64,000 bases of DNA, taken from NCBI RefSeq assembly GCF_000814475.1, contig NZ_JSVC01000019.1, positions 62,001 through 126,000 on the forward strand, in the 5' to 3' direction. Position 1 is the first letter of the stretch. The number at the start of each line of letters is the position of its first letter. Origin of the DNA: Flavihumibacter solisilvae. GTDB taxonomy: Bacteria > Bacteroidota > Bacteroidia > Chitinophagales > Chitinophagaceae. Below the pieces are notes generated by a model, which worked only from the letters and a program-made list of their open reading frames with translations, was not told the origin of the DNA and did not search any database. A program made the translations under genes and the position numbers. This document shows positions 45,128 through 52,780 of the stretch, in pieces.

Positions 45128-46342
45128 ATGAACTTGCACGAATACCAAGCAAAGGAATTATTGAAACGTTACAGTGTTCCGGTTCAGGAAGGCATAGCCT
45201 GCAGCACACCCGGAGAAGCAGAAGAAGCATATCGCCAGATCCATACCCAGTACGGCAGCAAATTCGCGGTTGTGAAAGCCCAGATCCATGCGGGTGGTCG
45301 TGGTAAAGGAAAGATCGTAGGAAAAGAACAGCGTGGTGTTGCAGTAGGAAAGAATGCGACTGAAGTGAAAGATATCGCTCAGAACCTGCTTGGCGGTACA
45401 CTGGTTACCATCCAGACCGGTGAGGCTGGCAAGGTTGTCAATAAAGTACTCGTTGCTCAGGATGTATATTACGATGGACCAAACCCCGTAAAGGAGTTCT
45501 ATCTCTCTATATTGCTTGATCGTGCAAAGGGTCAGAATGTAATTATGTACAGCACTGAAGGTGGTATGGACATTGAAGAGGTGGCACATAACACTCCCGA
45601 GAAGATCTTCAAAGAGTGGGTACATCCAGGTGGTCCGCTCCAGCCATTCCAGGCGAGGAAGATCGCTTTCAACCTCGGACTGTCGGGCGAAGCAAACAAG
45701 AACTGTGTAAAGTTCGTTACCAGCCTTTATAATGCTTACTCTGGACTGGACTGCGGCATGCTGGAGATCAACCCGCTTTTCAAAACTTCCGACGACAAGA
45801 TCATTGCCGTGGATTGCAAAATGAACGTGGATGACAGCTCACTTACCCGTCACCCGGATGTTGCTACCATGAGGGACCTGGCAGAAGAAGATCCGACTGA
45901 AGTTGAAGCGGGAAAGTTCAACCTGAACTTTGTTAAACTTGATGGCAACGTAGGTTGTATGGTAAATGGTGCAGGCCTGGCAATGGCTACTATGGATATG
46001 ATCCAACTCAGTGGCGGTTCACCTGCAAACTTCCTTGACGTGGGTGGTTCTGCAAGTGCAAAAACCGTTGAAGCCGGTTTCCGCATCATCCTGCAGGATC
46101 CCAAAGTAAAAGCTATCCTGATCAATATCTTCGGTGGTATCGTTCGTGGTGACCGGGTTGCGCAAGGCATTATCGATGCTTACAATTCAATCGGTGACAT
46201 CAAGATCCCAATCATTGTTCGTCTGCAGGGAACAAATGCAGAGGAAGGAAAGCAATTGCTTGATGAAAGCGGCCTGAAAGTACAGAGCGCCATCAAGCTC
46301 AGTGAAGCTGCCGACCTCGTAGCGAAAGCTGTTAAGGCGTAA
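45128..46342 (+). CDS. sucC: Succinyl-CoA ligase, beta subunit
   Basis: 404 residues from MNLHEYQAKELLKRYSVP, the family start. AVVKAQIHAGGRGKGK (ATP-grasp), MSTEGG-like YSTEGGMDIEEVA, LEINPLFKT, DCKMNVDDSSLTRHPDVATMRD, and FLDVGGSASAKTVEAGFRII with NIFGGIVRGDRVAQGII are present. It catalyses the substrate-level phosphorylation step of the TCA cycle with SucD, which is not adjacent here. Codon quality is high. A 13-residue upstream extension is rejected. Confidence 0.97.
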   Translation: MNLHEYQAKELLKRYSVPVQEGIACSTPGEAEEAYRQIHTQYGSKFAVVKAQIHAGGRGKGKIVGKEQRGVAVGKNATEVKDIAQNLLGGTLVTIQTGEAGKVVNKVLVAQDVYYDGPNPVKEFYLSILLDRAKGQNVIMYSTEGGMDIEEVAHNTPEKIFKEWVHPGGPLQPFQARKIAFNLGLSGEANKNCVKFVTSLYNAYSGLDCGMLEINPLFKTSDDKIIAVDCKMNVDDSSLTRHPDVATMRDLAEEDPTEVEAGKFNLNFVKLDGNVGCMVNGAGLAMATMDMIQLSGGSPANFLDVGGSASAKTVEAGFRIILQDPKVKAILINIFGGIVRGDRVAQGIIDAYNSIGDIKIPIIVRLQGTNAEEGKQLLDESGLKVQSAIKLSEAADLVAKAVKA

Positions 46343-46364
46343 CAATCAAAAAGTAAAATAAATC

Positions 46365-46391
46365 AAAAGGCCCTCTTTCGGGGGCCTTTTT
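46365..46391 (+). terminator. Rho-independent terminator between sucC and DUF4242 gene
   Basis: AAAAGGCCC (46365-46373) pairs with GGGCCTTTT (46382-46390) around an 8-nt loop, with a T-run on the 3' side and an A-run on the 5' side. It can end both the sucC transcript and the convergent DUF4242 transcript. Confidence 0.85.
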
Positions 46392-46402
46392 CAATTCCTG
46401 AT

Positions 46403-46675
46403 CTATTCCGCGGTGGTGGGATCAATCATCTCAACCACCTCACTTATTTTGTTGGCAGGGAAACCGCCGATAGTAGCATGCTGGCGCACCGTTTCAATAT
46501 CGGGAGCGATATACACACAATACAATTTGTCACCAGTTACAAAACTCTGGTTCCATTGGATCTGTGGTCCCATCCGGTGCAACACGCCACATGAGCTTGC
46601 CGCAAGGTCCTTTAATTGTGCGCTGGTAAAATTGCCAATTCCCGGCACTTCCCGCTCTATAATATACTTCGGCAT
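46403..46675 (-). CDS. DUF4242 domain protein
   Basis: 90 residues. PKYIIEREVPGIGNFTSAQLKDLAASSCGVLHRMGPQIQWNQSFVTGDKLYC is the DUF4242 pattern of a small ferredoxin-like barrel (nickel-responsive or stress-associated in some reports; no firm role). Ends in ...HATIGGFPANKISEVVEMIDP. It is single-domain, without a signal peptide, and convergent with sucC. Confidence 0.87.
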   Translation of the reverse strand: MPKYIIEREVPGIGNFTSAQLKDLAASSCGVLHRMGPQIQWNQSFVTGDKLYCVYIAPDIETVRQHATIGGFPANKISEVVEMIDPTTAE

Positions 46676-46710
46676 ACAGGGAGATTTAAAGGTGAGTCGT
46701 CTGATTAAAT

Positions 46711-47616
46711 TTACGAAAAATATCGTTTAAACTCTCCCGGGAAAGCAGGCAGCGCAACCTCCGGTTCTTCGATTTCCGGGTGCCAGCGTTTCTCCCATTC
46801 AAAACTGTAAAAACCTTTGTAACCACCCTGCTGCAATGCCTTAACGGCTTCCTTTACCGGTGCTTCTCCCTTGCCCATCAATACGTACCTGATCTTTCCA
46901 TCCACGCGTTTTCCGTCCTTTACATGAATGTGCCGGATATGCGATTTTATTTGCTCATACACTTTTGCCGGCGGCTCTTTGGTAATGCTCCACATATTGT
47001 AGATGTCCCAGATCAATCCGGCATTTTTTCCTGCATGCTGCATGATGTAAGCGATATCTTCTGCATGCACCACATCACCATGTGTTTCCATCAATACAGT
47101 AACACCCGAGTTAGCGGCGAAAGCTGAAAGATCGTTGAGTCGCCCGGCTATCAGGTCGAGCGTGGCTTTCTTATCCTGGTTTGCAGGCAGCGCATTGGGG
47201 AACACCCTGATGTAGCGACAATCAAGCCCGTCGGCCAGTTCGATATACCGTTTGGCCTCATCCATGGCGGACTGGTTACGGGCATTGTCCGTATGATGTA
47301 ACTCTGCAGAGGAGCCCAGTGAAACGATCTGCAGCCCCGCAGCCGCCATCGATCTTTTCACGTTTTCCACACTCCCCTTCGATCCGAACTCTTGGCTTTT
47401 TGTAAGATCCATTTCACCATGAATACCGCGGAATTCAAGCCCATTATAACCATTGGCGGATGCAAACTGGATTGCCTGGGGTAATGTCCAGGCCGGGCAG
47501 CCAAGCGTAGAAAAAGAAAGCAGCGGTTTATGTGGAGCTGCAGCAAGCGAATTGCCCAGCAGCACTGCCCCTGCCGCCATCGATCCATGTCTTAAAAATT
47601 CTCTTCGGTTAAGCAT
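46711..47616 (-). CDS. Tat-exported xylose-isomerase-like TIM-barrel protein (sugar phosphate isomerase/epimerase family)
   Basis: 301 residues from MLNRREFLRHGSMAAGAVLLG. The NRREFLR twin-arginine motif and hydrophobic segment indicate Tat export. The barrel has GYNGLEFRGIHGEMD, MAAAGLQIVSLGSSAELHHTD, ETHGDVVHAEDI, WDIYNMWS, HIHVKDGK and YKGFYSFEWEKRWHPEIEEPE, which matches the AP endonuclease 2 / xylose isomerase fold with metal-binding Glu, Asp, His. The substrate is likely a sugar or keto-sugar; unknown. A longer ORF start at 47661 is rejected because the Tat signal begins here. Confidence 0.88.
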   Translation of the reverse strand: MLNRREFLRHGSMAAGAVLLGNSLAAAPHKPLLSFSTLGCPAWTLPQAIQFASANGYNGLEFRGIHGEMDLTKSQEFGSKGSVENVKRSMAAAGLQIVSLGSSAELHHTDNARNQSAMDEAKRYIELADGLDCRYIRVFPNALPANQDKKATLDLIAGRLNDLSAFAANSGVTVLMETHGDVVHAEDIAYIMQHAGKNAGLIWDIYNMWSITKEPPAKVYEQIKSHIRHIHVKDGKRVDGKIRYVLMGKGEAPVKEAVKALQQGGYKGFYSFEWEKRWHPEIEEPEVALPAFPGEFKRYFS

Positions 47617-47682
47617 AATGATCGTAATGTACCACAAAGAACCATTATTTTTAAGTTCCAACTTGCCTGAAAACTAAAACAC

Positions 47683-48450
47683 ATGCGCTCATTATTTGTA
47701 TCCCTGTTTTTTTGTGCAACTGCACTCAGCGTAAACGGCCAGCAAAAACTGGTGTGGGCCGACGAATTCGACAAACCCGGTGTCCCCGACAGTAAAAAAT
47801 GGGGCTATGATGTCGGTGATCACGGCTGGGGAAACCAGGAAAAACAAAACTATACGGATGCCGACACAAATAATGCGGTTATCCGGAATGGCTCACTGTT
47901 CATCACTGCACGCAGAACGGCTGACGGCAAATACAGTTCGGCCAGGCTGATCACAAAGAATAAAGGTGACTGGAAATACGGGCGGATCGAAATCCGGGCA
48001 AAATTGCCAAAGGGCCTCGGGTTATGGCCTGCCATCTGGATGCTGCCGACAGACTGGAAATATGGCGACTGGCCGAACAGCGGCGAGATCGATATTATGG
48101 AACATGTGGGTCACATGCCGGATTCAGTGTTTACCAGTATCCATACCGAGTCATACAATCATATGATCGGAACACAGAAAACAAAGGGAATGTATGTTCC
48201 GGATACGCACGAAAACTTCCATGTTTATGGAATAAACTGGACGAAGGACAAAATTGATTTCCTGCTCGACGGCAAAACTGTTTTTTCATTCAAAAATGAA
48301 AAGACCGGTCCAAAAGTGTGGCCGTTCGACCAGCGCTTCCACCTGCTGCTCAATATCGCAGTTGGTGGCACCTGGGGCGGCCAGAAAGGACTGGACGACA
48401 GTGTCTTTCCACAACACATGGAAGTGGATTATGTGAGGGTGTACCAGTGA
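47683..48450 (+). CDS. GH16-family beta-glucanase, secreted
   Basis: 255 residues. A signal peptide (to about residue 20, VNGQQ) is followed by the GH16 jelly roll. The catalytic motif is GEIDIMEHVG with Glu135, Asp137 and Glu140. LWPAIWMLP, WGGQKGLDDSVFPQHMEVDYVRVYQ and DFLLDGKTVFSF are the typical family segments. Laminarinase, lichenase or carrageenase-like specificity cannot be read; laminarinase-like is the simplest guess. It is divergent from the sugar isomerase gene. Confidence 0.93.
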   Translation: MRSLFVSLFFCATALSVNGQQKLVWADEFDKPGVPDSKKWGYDVGDHGWGNQEKQNYTDADTNNAVIRNGSLFITARRTADGKYSSARLITKNKGDWKYGRIEIRAKLPKGLGLWPAIWMLPTDWKYGDWPNSGEIDIMEHVGHMPDSVFTSIHTESYNHMIGTQKTKGMYVPDTHENFHVYGINWTKDKIDFLLDGKTVFSFKNEKTGPKVWPFDQRFHLLLNIAVGGTWGGQKGLDDSVFPQHMEVDYVRVYQ

Positions 48451-48469
48451 GCTGTGACGAATTACCCCG

Positions 48470-48655
48470 TTAACCGTTAATGATCTCACCACCGTTGGGA
48501 TGTAAAACCTGCCCGGTCATGTAGCTGCTGTCATCACATGCCAGGAACAGGTATGAAGGCGCCACTTCAGCCGGCTCTCCTGCCCTTCCCAGGGGCGCAT
48601 CACTACCATGCTTAGCTGCTTTTTTTGCTTTGAAGCTCGAGGGAATGAGCGCGGC
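48470..48655 (-). pseudogene. C-terminal remnant of an SDR-family oxidoreductase
   Basis: The minus-strand frame reads LIPSSFKAKKAAKHGSDAPLGRAGEPAEVAPSYLFLACDDSSYMTGQVLHPNGGEIING in segments; this is the last part of a classical SDR (the DAPLGRAGEPAEVAPSYLFL and MTGQVLHPNGG segments). The Rossmann GxxxGxG, the YxxxK catalytic pair and about 200 N-terminal residues are missing, and the bases upstream (48656-48811) show no homologous continuation. It is a decayed fragment, not a functional gene. It lies between GH16 and the S8 peptidase gene. Confidence 0.75.
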
Positions 48656-48811
48656 CGATTCCACCAACGGTCTTGTTGATTGTCCTTTTTGCACGTGAGA
48701 TAAATTATCAGGTGATGGAATAATTGTTCACTGGCTGATTCATACAACAACTATTCCAGCATATGCAGTCGGTTCGGCAGGGTTCTTGCACGAAACCCGA
48801 AACTGATCCCG

Positions 48812-50062
48812 ATGCCTTCTAAACTGCTCGACATTCCTGCCCGGACCATCAGGCTGGAAAATGAAAAACCAAAATTCACCGGTCGCTCTCTCGTACTGCT
48901 CAACAATTCAGTAAAACCTGTAACAGTAACTAACCAGGCGAAAAGGGCATCCCTCCGACTTGCCAGTTCACTTGATTATGCAAAGTCCGCATCACCGGAC
49001 ATCCTTGAAGAAGCGCTTAGTGAAGCGGATGGAATTGTCTTCGACAAAATCAGGGTGGCGGTACTTAACGAAGGGAAGGTGGAAGAAATCGATAACAGGC
49101 GATCGGACAAATCCATTGCCCGCACATTTTTAAACAGCGAACCGGAACGCTATGTATATGCCATCCAGGCAAGAGGAAAAAAGAAACAACAAATAGGATT
49201 TGCCGACAACAAAGCAGCGAGCTGGGGCATGCATGCCATAAATGTATTGTCGAGCCGATTCACCGGGAAAGGAATTCCCGTTGCAGTACTTGATACCGGT
49301 ATTGACACCGCGCACCCCGACCTGCAGTCGCGCATCAAAAGAAAGCGGACATTTATCAGCGGGCAACAGGTGATGGACCTGAATGGCCATGGAACGCATT
49401 GTGCCGGACTCGTTGCCGGGTTTCAGCATGTTGCGAAAAAATTCCGGTATGGAACAGCGCCCGGTGTACAACTGTATATCGCCAAAGTATTATCCAACCA
49501 GGGGGTCGGAACAGATGGTTCCATACTTGCGGGGATCGATTGGGCACTTGAGAATAAGTGCCGGATCATTTCCATGTCGCTTGGTGGTGAAGCCGAACCA
49601 GGAGAAGCCTATTCAGCAGTATATGAATCCGTGGCAAAAGAAGCACTCGCCAGCAACTGCCTGATCATAGCGGCGGCAGGGAATGAAAGTGAAAGGAGTA
49701 ACGGGCTGATCGCTCCTGTGGGACATCCAGCCAATTGTCCGTCAATTATGGCAGTAGGCGCTTTGGACCAGCAACTGGCCATTGCAGATTTTTCCTGCGG
49801 CGGATTGAATCCCGATGGCGGACAGGTAGACATTGCCGCCCCCGGTGTCAATATCTGGAGCACCTGGAAGAACAAGGGATACAGGAGGGAATCCGGAACC
49901 TCGATGGCCGCGCCGATAGTTGCAGGCCTTGCGGCTTTACTCACAGAAAGTGATCCCAGAGCCAGTGCTGCCAGCACCTGGATGCAGCTGATCCAGCAGG
50001 CGAGGCGACTGGATCTACCGGCAACGGATACCGGTGCAGGACTGGCCTACTGCAGGAAATGA
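48812..50062 (+). CDS. S8-family (subtilisin-like) serine peptidase
   Basis: 416 residues. The catalytic triad is intact: Asp161 in VAVLDTGIDTAHPDL, His193 in NGHGTHCAGL and Ser364 in SGTSMAAPIVAG; the oxyanion Asn is 291 in AAAGN. The first 115 or so residues look like an I9-type propeptide: ADGIVFDKIRVAVLNEG and SEPERYVYAI close the domain. No signal peptide is recognisable, so it may be cytoplasmic or exported by an unusual route. It overlaps the next gene by 4 nt (ATGA). Confidence 0.92.
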   Translation: MPSKLLDIPARTIRLENEKPKFTGRSLVLLNNSVKPVTVTNQAKRASLRLASSLDYAKSASPDILEEALSEADGIVFDKIRVAVLNEGKVEEIDNRRSDKSIARTFLNSEPERYVYAIQARGKKKQQIGFADNKAASWGMHAINVLSSRFTGKGIPVAVLDTGIDTAHPDLQSRIKRKRTFISGQQVMDLNGHGTHCAGLVAGFQHVAKKFRYGTAPGVQLYIAKVLSNQGVGTDGSILAGIDWALENKCRIISMSLGGEAEPGEAYSAVYESVAKEALASNCLIIAAAGNESERSNGLIAPVGHPANCPSIMAVGALDQQLAIADFSCGGLNPDGGQVDIAAPGVNIWSTWKNKGYRRESGTSMAAPIVAGLAALLTESDPRASAASTWMQLIQQARRLDLPATDTGAGLAYCRK

Positions 50063-50100
50063 CAGATTATTTTTTCTACTTTTATGCAGGAATGGAGACC

Positions 50101-50301
50101 ATGAAATTCATAGCAGTAGTAGAAAACAAGCAGGAAATTGACCGTATTGCGGAAGCCCTTCGGAATATGGGCTGCACTATTGAGCGGATCCTGAAGCGGA
50201 CCGGGGTAATTTCAGGACAATCCGGCTCCAGGTCCCTCCGCGATCTTGCGATCAAGGGCATCAGGTCCGTGGAGCCGGAAAGGAATGTGAAAAAACTGTA
50301 G
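50101..50301 (+). CDS. Small I9-propeptide-like protein, candidate trans-acting inhibitor of the S8 peptidase
   Basis: 66 residues from the ATG at 50101 (MKFIAVVENKQEIDRI). The layout (beta strand FIAVVE, helix QEIDRIAEALRNMG, strand, helix SRSLRDLAIKG, and a closing strand IRSVEPERNVKKL) matches a stand-alone peptidase-inhibitor I9 / subtilisin propeptide, which ends in VEPE/D-R. The S8 peptidase directly upstream ends its own pro-region with SEPERYVYA. Starts at 50059 (overlapping the S8 stop) or 50092 are possible; 50101 is preceded by GGAG and matches the I9 start best. A role as intramolecular-chaperone or inhibitor in trans is inferred. Confidence 0.72.
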   Translation: MKFIAVVENKQEIDRIAEALRNMGCTIERILKRTGVISGQSGSRSLRDLAIKGIRSVEPERNVKKL

Positions 50302-50302
50302 C

Positions 50303-50530
50303 TTAAACCGTTTTCTTTGGGGGAAGCGCGAAGGCCTTCGCTTCATGTTCGAAATGACCTTTATGTGAACCATCGCAGAAGGGCTTGTTCTGTGACATCC
50401 CGCACCTGCAGATGCTGATGATCTCTCTTCCGCCGAGGTCATAAACATTGCCTTCTTTATCCCTGATCTCAAAATCTCCTTCGATCTTTAATGAACCATT
50501 CGTGTTCACTGTAATAATTGTAGTTGCCAT
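50303..50530 (-). CDS. CDGSH-type iron-sulfur protein
   Basis: 75 residues from MATTIITVNTNGSLKI. The [2Fe-2S] motif is CRCGMSQNKPFCDGSH, with three Cys and one His ligands in the family order. Short prokaryotic CDGSH proteins are homologues of mitoNEET and are of unclear role (redox or cluster transfer). The upstream TTG extension is not used. It is convergent with the I9-like gene with a 1-nt gap. Confidence 0.93.
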   Translation of the reverse strand: MATTIITVNTNGSLKIEGDFEIRDKEGNVYDLGGREIISICRCGMSQNKPFCDGSHKGHFEHEAKAFALPPKKTV

Positions 50531-50581
50531 AGTCGGCAAAAATAATCCAAAACCTGTCTTCGCCGCTCACTAAATTGCAGC

Positions 50582-51127
50582 ATGACTATCAATGAGCAGG
50601 CAGTGGCGCAGACCCGGAAATGGATCAGTGAAGTAGTGATCGGATGTAATTTCTGCCCGTTTGCCGCAAGGGAATTCCAGCGCAACAGCATCCGCTATAC
50701 AGTGCCTGCCAGCCAGGAGACAGAGGCAATACTTCATACCATACTGGAAGAATGCACTTACATGGATGAAAATCCGGGAATCGAAACAACACTGGTGATT
50801 GTGCCCGAAGCGCTCGAAGACTTCAGGGAATACCTTGATGTGTTATTCCTGGCCGAGGATGCCATGACGGGGGCAGGTTACGAAGGCGTTTACCAGCTGG
50901 CAAGTTTCCACCCCGATTACCGCTTTGAAGGGGCACCCACCGATGATCCCGCCAATTATACCAACCGTTCGCCATTTCCCGTATTCCACCTGCTTCGGGA
51001 AGACAGTATTGAAAAAGCACTGGAATATTACAAAGGGAATGCAGACGAGATCCCGGAAAAAAATATCGAATTCGCCCGGACAAAAGGGCTGGCATACATG
51101 AAAATGCTGCTGGAAAGCTGCCGCTGA
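50582..51127 (+). CDS. DUF1415 family protein
   Basis: 181 residues. VVIGCNFCPFAAREFQRNSIRYTV (a conserved CNFCPFA Cys pair), FREYLDVLFLAEDAM, YQLASFHPDYRFEGAPTDDPANYTNRSPFPVFHLLRE and IEFARTKGLAYMKMLL are the whole DUF1415 signature. Its function is unknown; the CxxC-like pair suggests metal or redox chemistry. The start ATG is divergent from the CDGSH gene with a 51-nt spacer. Confidence 0.9.
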   Translation: MTINEQAVAQTRKWISEVVIGCNFCPFAAREFQRNSIRYTVPASQETEAILHTILEECTYMDENPGIETTLVIVPEALEDFREYLDVLFLAEDAMTGAGYEGVYQLASFHPDYRFEGAPTDDPANYTNRSPFPVFHLLREDSIEKALEYYKGNADEIPEKNIEFARTKGLAYMKMLLESCR

Positions 51128-51146
51128 AAAAAAAATCCGGTCACCA

Positions 51147-51175
51147 TAGGGGTAAATGATCTGCCGGTTGTCGTA
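51147..51175 (+). promoter_or_regulatory. ECF-type bipartite promoter upstream of the sigma factor gene (copy A)
   Basis: TAGGGGTAA (51147-51155), 12 nt, TTGTCGTA (51168-51175), followed by TTCTGAAAA. The same two elements with the same 12-nt spacing lie upstream of the TonB receptor gene at 57870-57898. A GTCGTA-like -10 box and a G-rich -35 box at this spacing is a plausible ECF sigma recognition site; the sigma gene would then be autoregulated. Confidence 0.6.
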
Positions 51176-51204
51176 TTCTGAAAAGGGATTTTGACAGAAG
51201 CGGT

Positions 51205-51212
51205 TATATTTG
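51205..51212 (+). promoter_or_regulatory. Housekeeping -7 element upstream of the ECF sigma gene
   Basis: TATATTTG matches TAnnTTTG, 24 nt before the ATG at 51236. No well-spaced TTTG -33 is present. It would give basal expression next to the ECF-type site just upstream. Confidence 0.4.
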
Positions 51213-51235
51213 AAAGCAGATACCAATCCATAAGC

Positions 51236-51808
51236 ATGGCCATTCCTTCAGCAGGGAACCTTATTCTGAGCACTGACCATGGTCCACTTGAGTTTGAAGC
51301 GGTTTTTAAAACACATTTTAAGAACCTGCATGCCTATGCATTCACTATGGTGAAGGATGAATCGACGGCGGAAGAGATGGTCCAGAATGTGTTCTGCAAA
51401 CTCTGGGAAAAGCGTGAAAAGCTGGATATCCGGAATTCAGCGACTGCCTACCTGTATCGCGCTGTTTATAATGAGTGCCTGAATCACCTGAAGCACCGGA
51501 AAGTTAAGGCCGCCTATGTGGCCTATGCTTCCACGCGACCAGCTTCTGACAACAATCCGGCATCCGGGAAAATCCAGTTAAACGAACTCGAGTCCAGGTT
51601 AAATGCAGCCATCAATGAGCTGCCCGAACAATGCCGGACGATCTTCCAGATGAGCCGGTTCCAGGAACTGCGTTACCAGGAGATCGCCGACAGCCTGGGA
51701 CTATCCATAAAAACCGTAGAGAACCAGATGGGAAAGGCGTTGAGGGTGTTACGGGAAAAACTAGTCGAATACCTGCCATTATTACTGTTAACACTGCTTA
51801 ATCTTTGA
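51236..51808 (+). CDS. ECF RNA polymerase sigma-70 factor (Bacteroidetes FecI type)
   Basis: 190 residues from MAIPSAGNL. Region 2 (FKTHFKNLHAYAFTMVKDESTAEEMVQNVFCKLWEKREK) and region 4 (LPEQCRTIFQMSRFQELRYQEIADSLGLSIKTVENQMGKALRVLREKL) with its helix-turn-helix are complete. A TTG at 51191 would add 15 residues but crosses the -7 element, so it is rejected. Next to it lie FecR and the STN protein: a cell-surface signalling module of the FecIRA type. Confidence 0.93.
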   Translation: MAIPSAGNLILSTDHGPLEFEAVFKTHFKNLHAYAFTMVKDESTAEEMVQNVFCKLWEKREKLDIRNSATAYLYRAVYNECLNHLKHRKVKAAYVAYASTRPASDNNPASGKIQLNELESRLNAAINELPEQCRTIFQMSRFQELRYQEIADSLGLSIKTVENQMGKALRVLREKLVEYLPLLLLTLLNL

Positions 51809-51812
51809 CTAA

Positions 51813-52772
51813 TTGCAACAATTCCCACCATATGTAAATGATGAACTGCTGGTAAAACACCTGCTGGGCGAAACAAGCCCGGAGGAAAATGCCGCAGTTG
51901 AAAAATGGATTACGGAATCTCCATCTAACCGGGCCTATTATGATCATTTCAAACTGATCTGGGATAAGAGCAAACAATTTGCCGCAACCAGTACAGTAGA
52001 TGAAGACGCTGCCTGGCAAAGATTCAGGGCGCGTGTTGACAAGGAACAAGGTTTTGATTTCAGTGCATTGCGGATTGCTGCAACCTTGCTGATCGCGGTT
52101 TGTACAATTGCCCTGGCGTATATGGGTTACCGGCAGTTCAGGGCTGGAGATAAAGTACAATTAGCGGCTGCAAATGAAACCAAAACGGCGACACTACCCG
52201 ATGGATCTGAAATTGTACTGAACAAAAATTCCTCGATCAGTTATTCATCCGGCTTCACGGGAAAATCACGGAACGTTAAACTCAAAGGAGAAGGTTTCTT
52301 TAAGGTTCAGCCAGACAAGACCAAACCATTTGTAATAGAAACAAGTGACCTTACTGTAACAGTAGTAGGCACCTCATTCAATATCAGGGAAAGAGAAGGT
52401 TCAACCGAGGTGCTGGTAGAATCCGGCATCGTAAAGGTTTCACATAAAAATGAAGAAATTGAACTCCGTCCCGGTGAAAAGGCCACGCTGGCCTCGCCTG
52501 CAGCACCGTTGAAGAAAGAGCAGGTGACAGACAGGCTGCACGATTATTACAGGACCAAAACATTTACCTGTAACAATACCCCGCTTTGGAAACTGGTGGA
52601 AGTATTGAATGAAGCCTACCAGGCAAAGATCGTGATCAAAGACCCGGCCATAAGGGACCTGCGTTTGAACACGACGTTCAATGAAGAGCCTCTGGACAGA
52701 ATCTTATACATAGTAAGCCAGACCCTCGACCTTACCATAAGCAGGGAAAACGGCACCATCATTCTCCAATAG
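51813..52772 (+). CDS. FecR-family anti-sigma factor
   Basis: 319 residues. The cytoplasmic N-terminus (HLLGETSPEENAAVEKWITESPSNRAYYD) is the sigma-binding part; one membrane helix (about 87-105) follows, then the periplasmic FecR domain (TATLPDGSEIVLNKNSSISY, VKLKGEGFFKVQPDK, VVGTSFNIRER, VLVESGIVKV) and a C-terminal DUF4974 (FTCNNTPLWKLVEVLNEAYQAKIVI). The start codon is TTG, 4 nt after the sigma stop, and there is no in-frame ATG nearby, so coupled translation is likely. Confidence 0.94.
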   Translation: MQQFPPYVNDELLVKHLLGETSPEENAAVEKWITESPSNRAYYDHFKLIWDKSKQFAATSTVDEDAAWQRFRARVDKEQGFDFSALRIAATLLIAVCTIALAYMGYRQFRAGDKVQLAAANETKTATLPDGSEIVLNKNSSISYSSGFTGKSRNVKLKGEGFFKVQPDKTKPFVIETSDLTVTVVGTSFNIREREGSTEVLVESGIVKVSHKNEEIELRPGEKATLASPAAPLKKEQVTDRLHDYYRTKTFTCNNTPLWKLVEVLNEAYQAKIVIKDPAIRDLRLNTTFNEEPLDRILYIVSQTLDLTISRENGTIILQ

Positions 52773-52780
52773 TTCCGACG

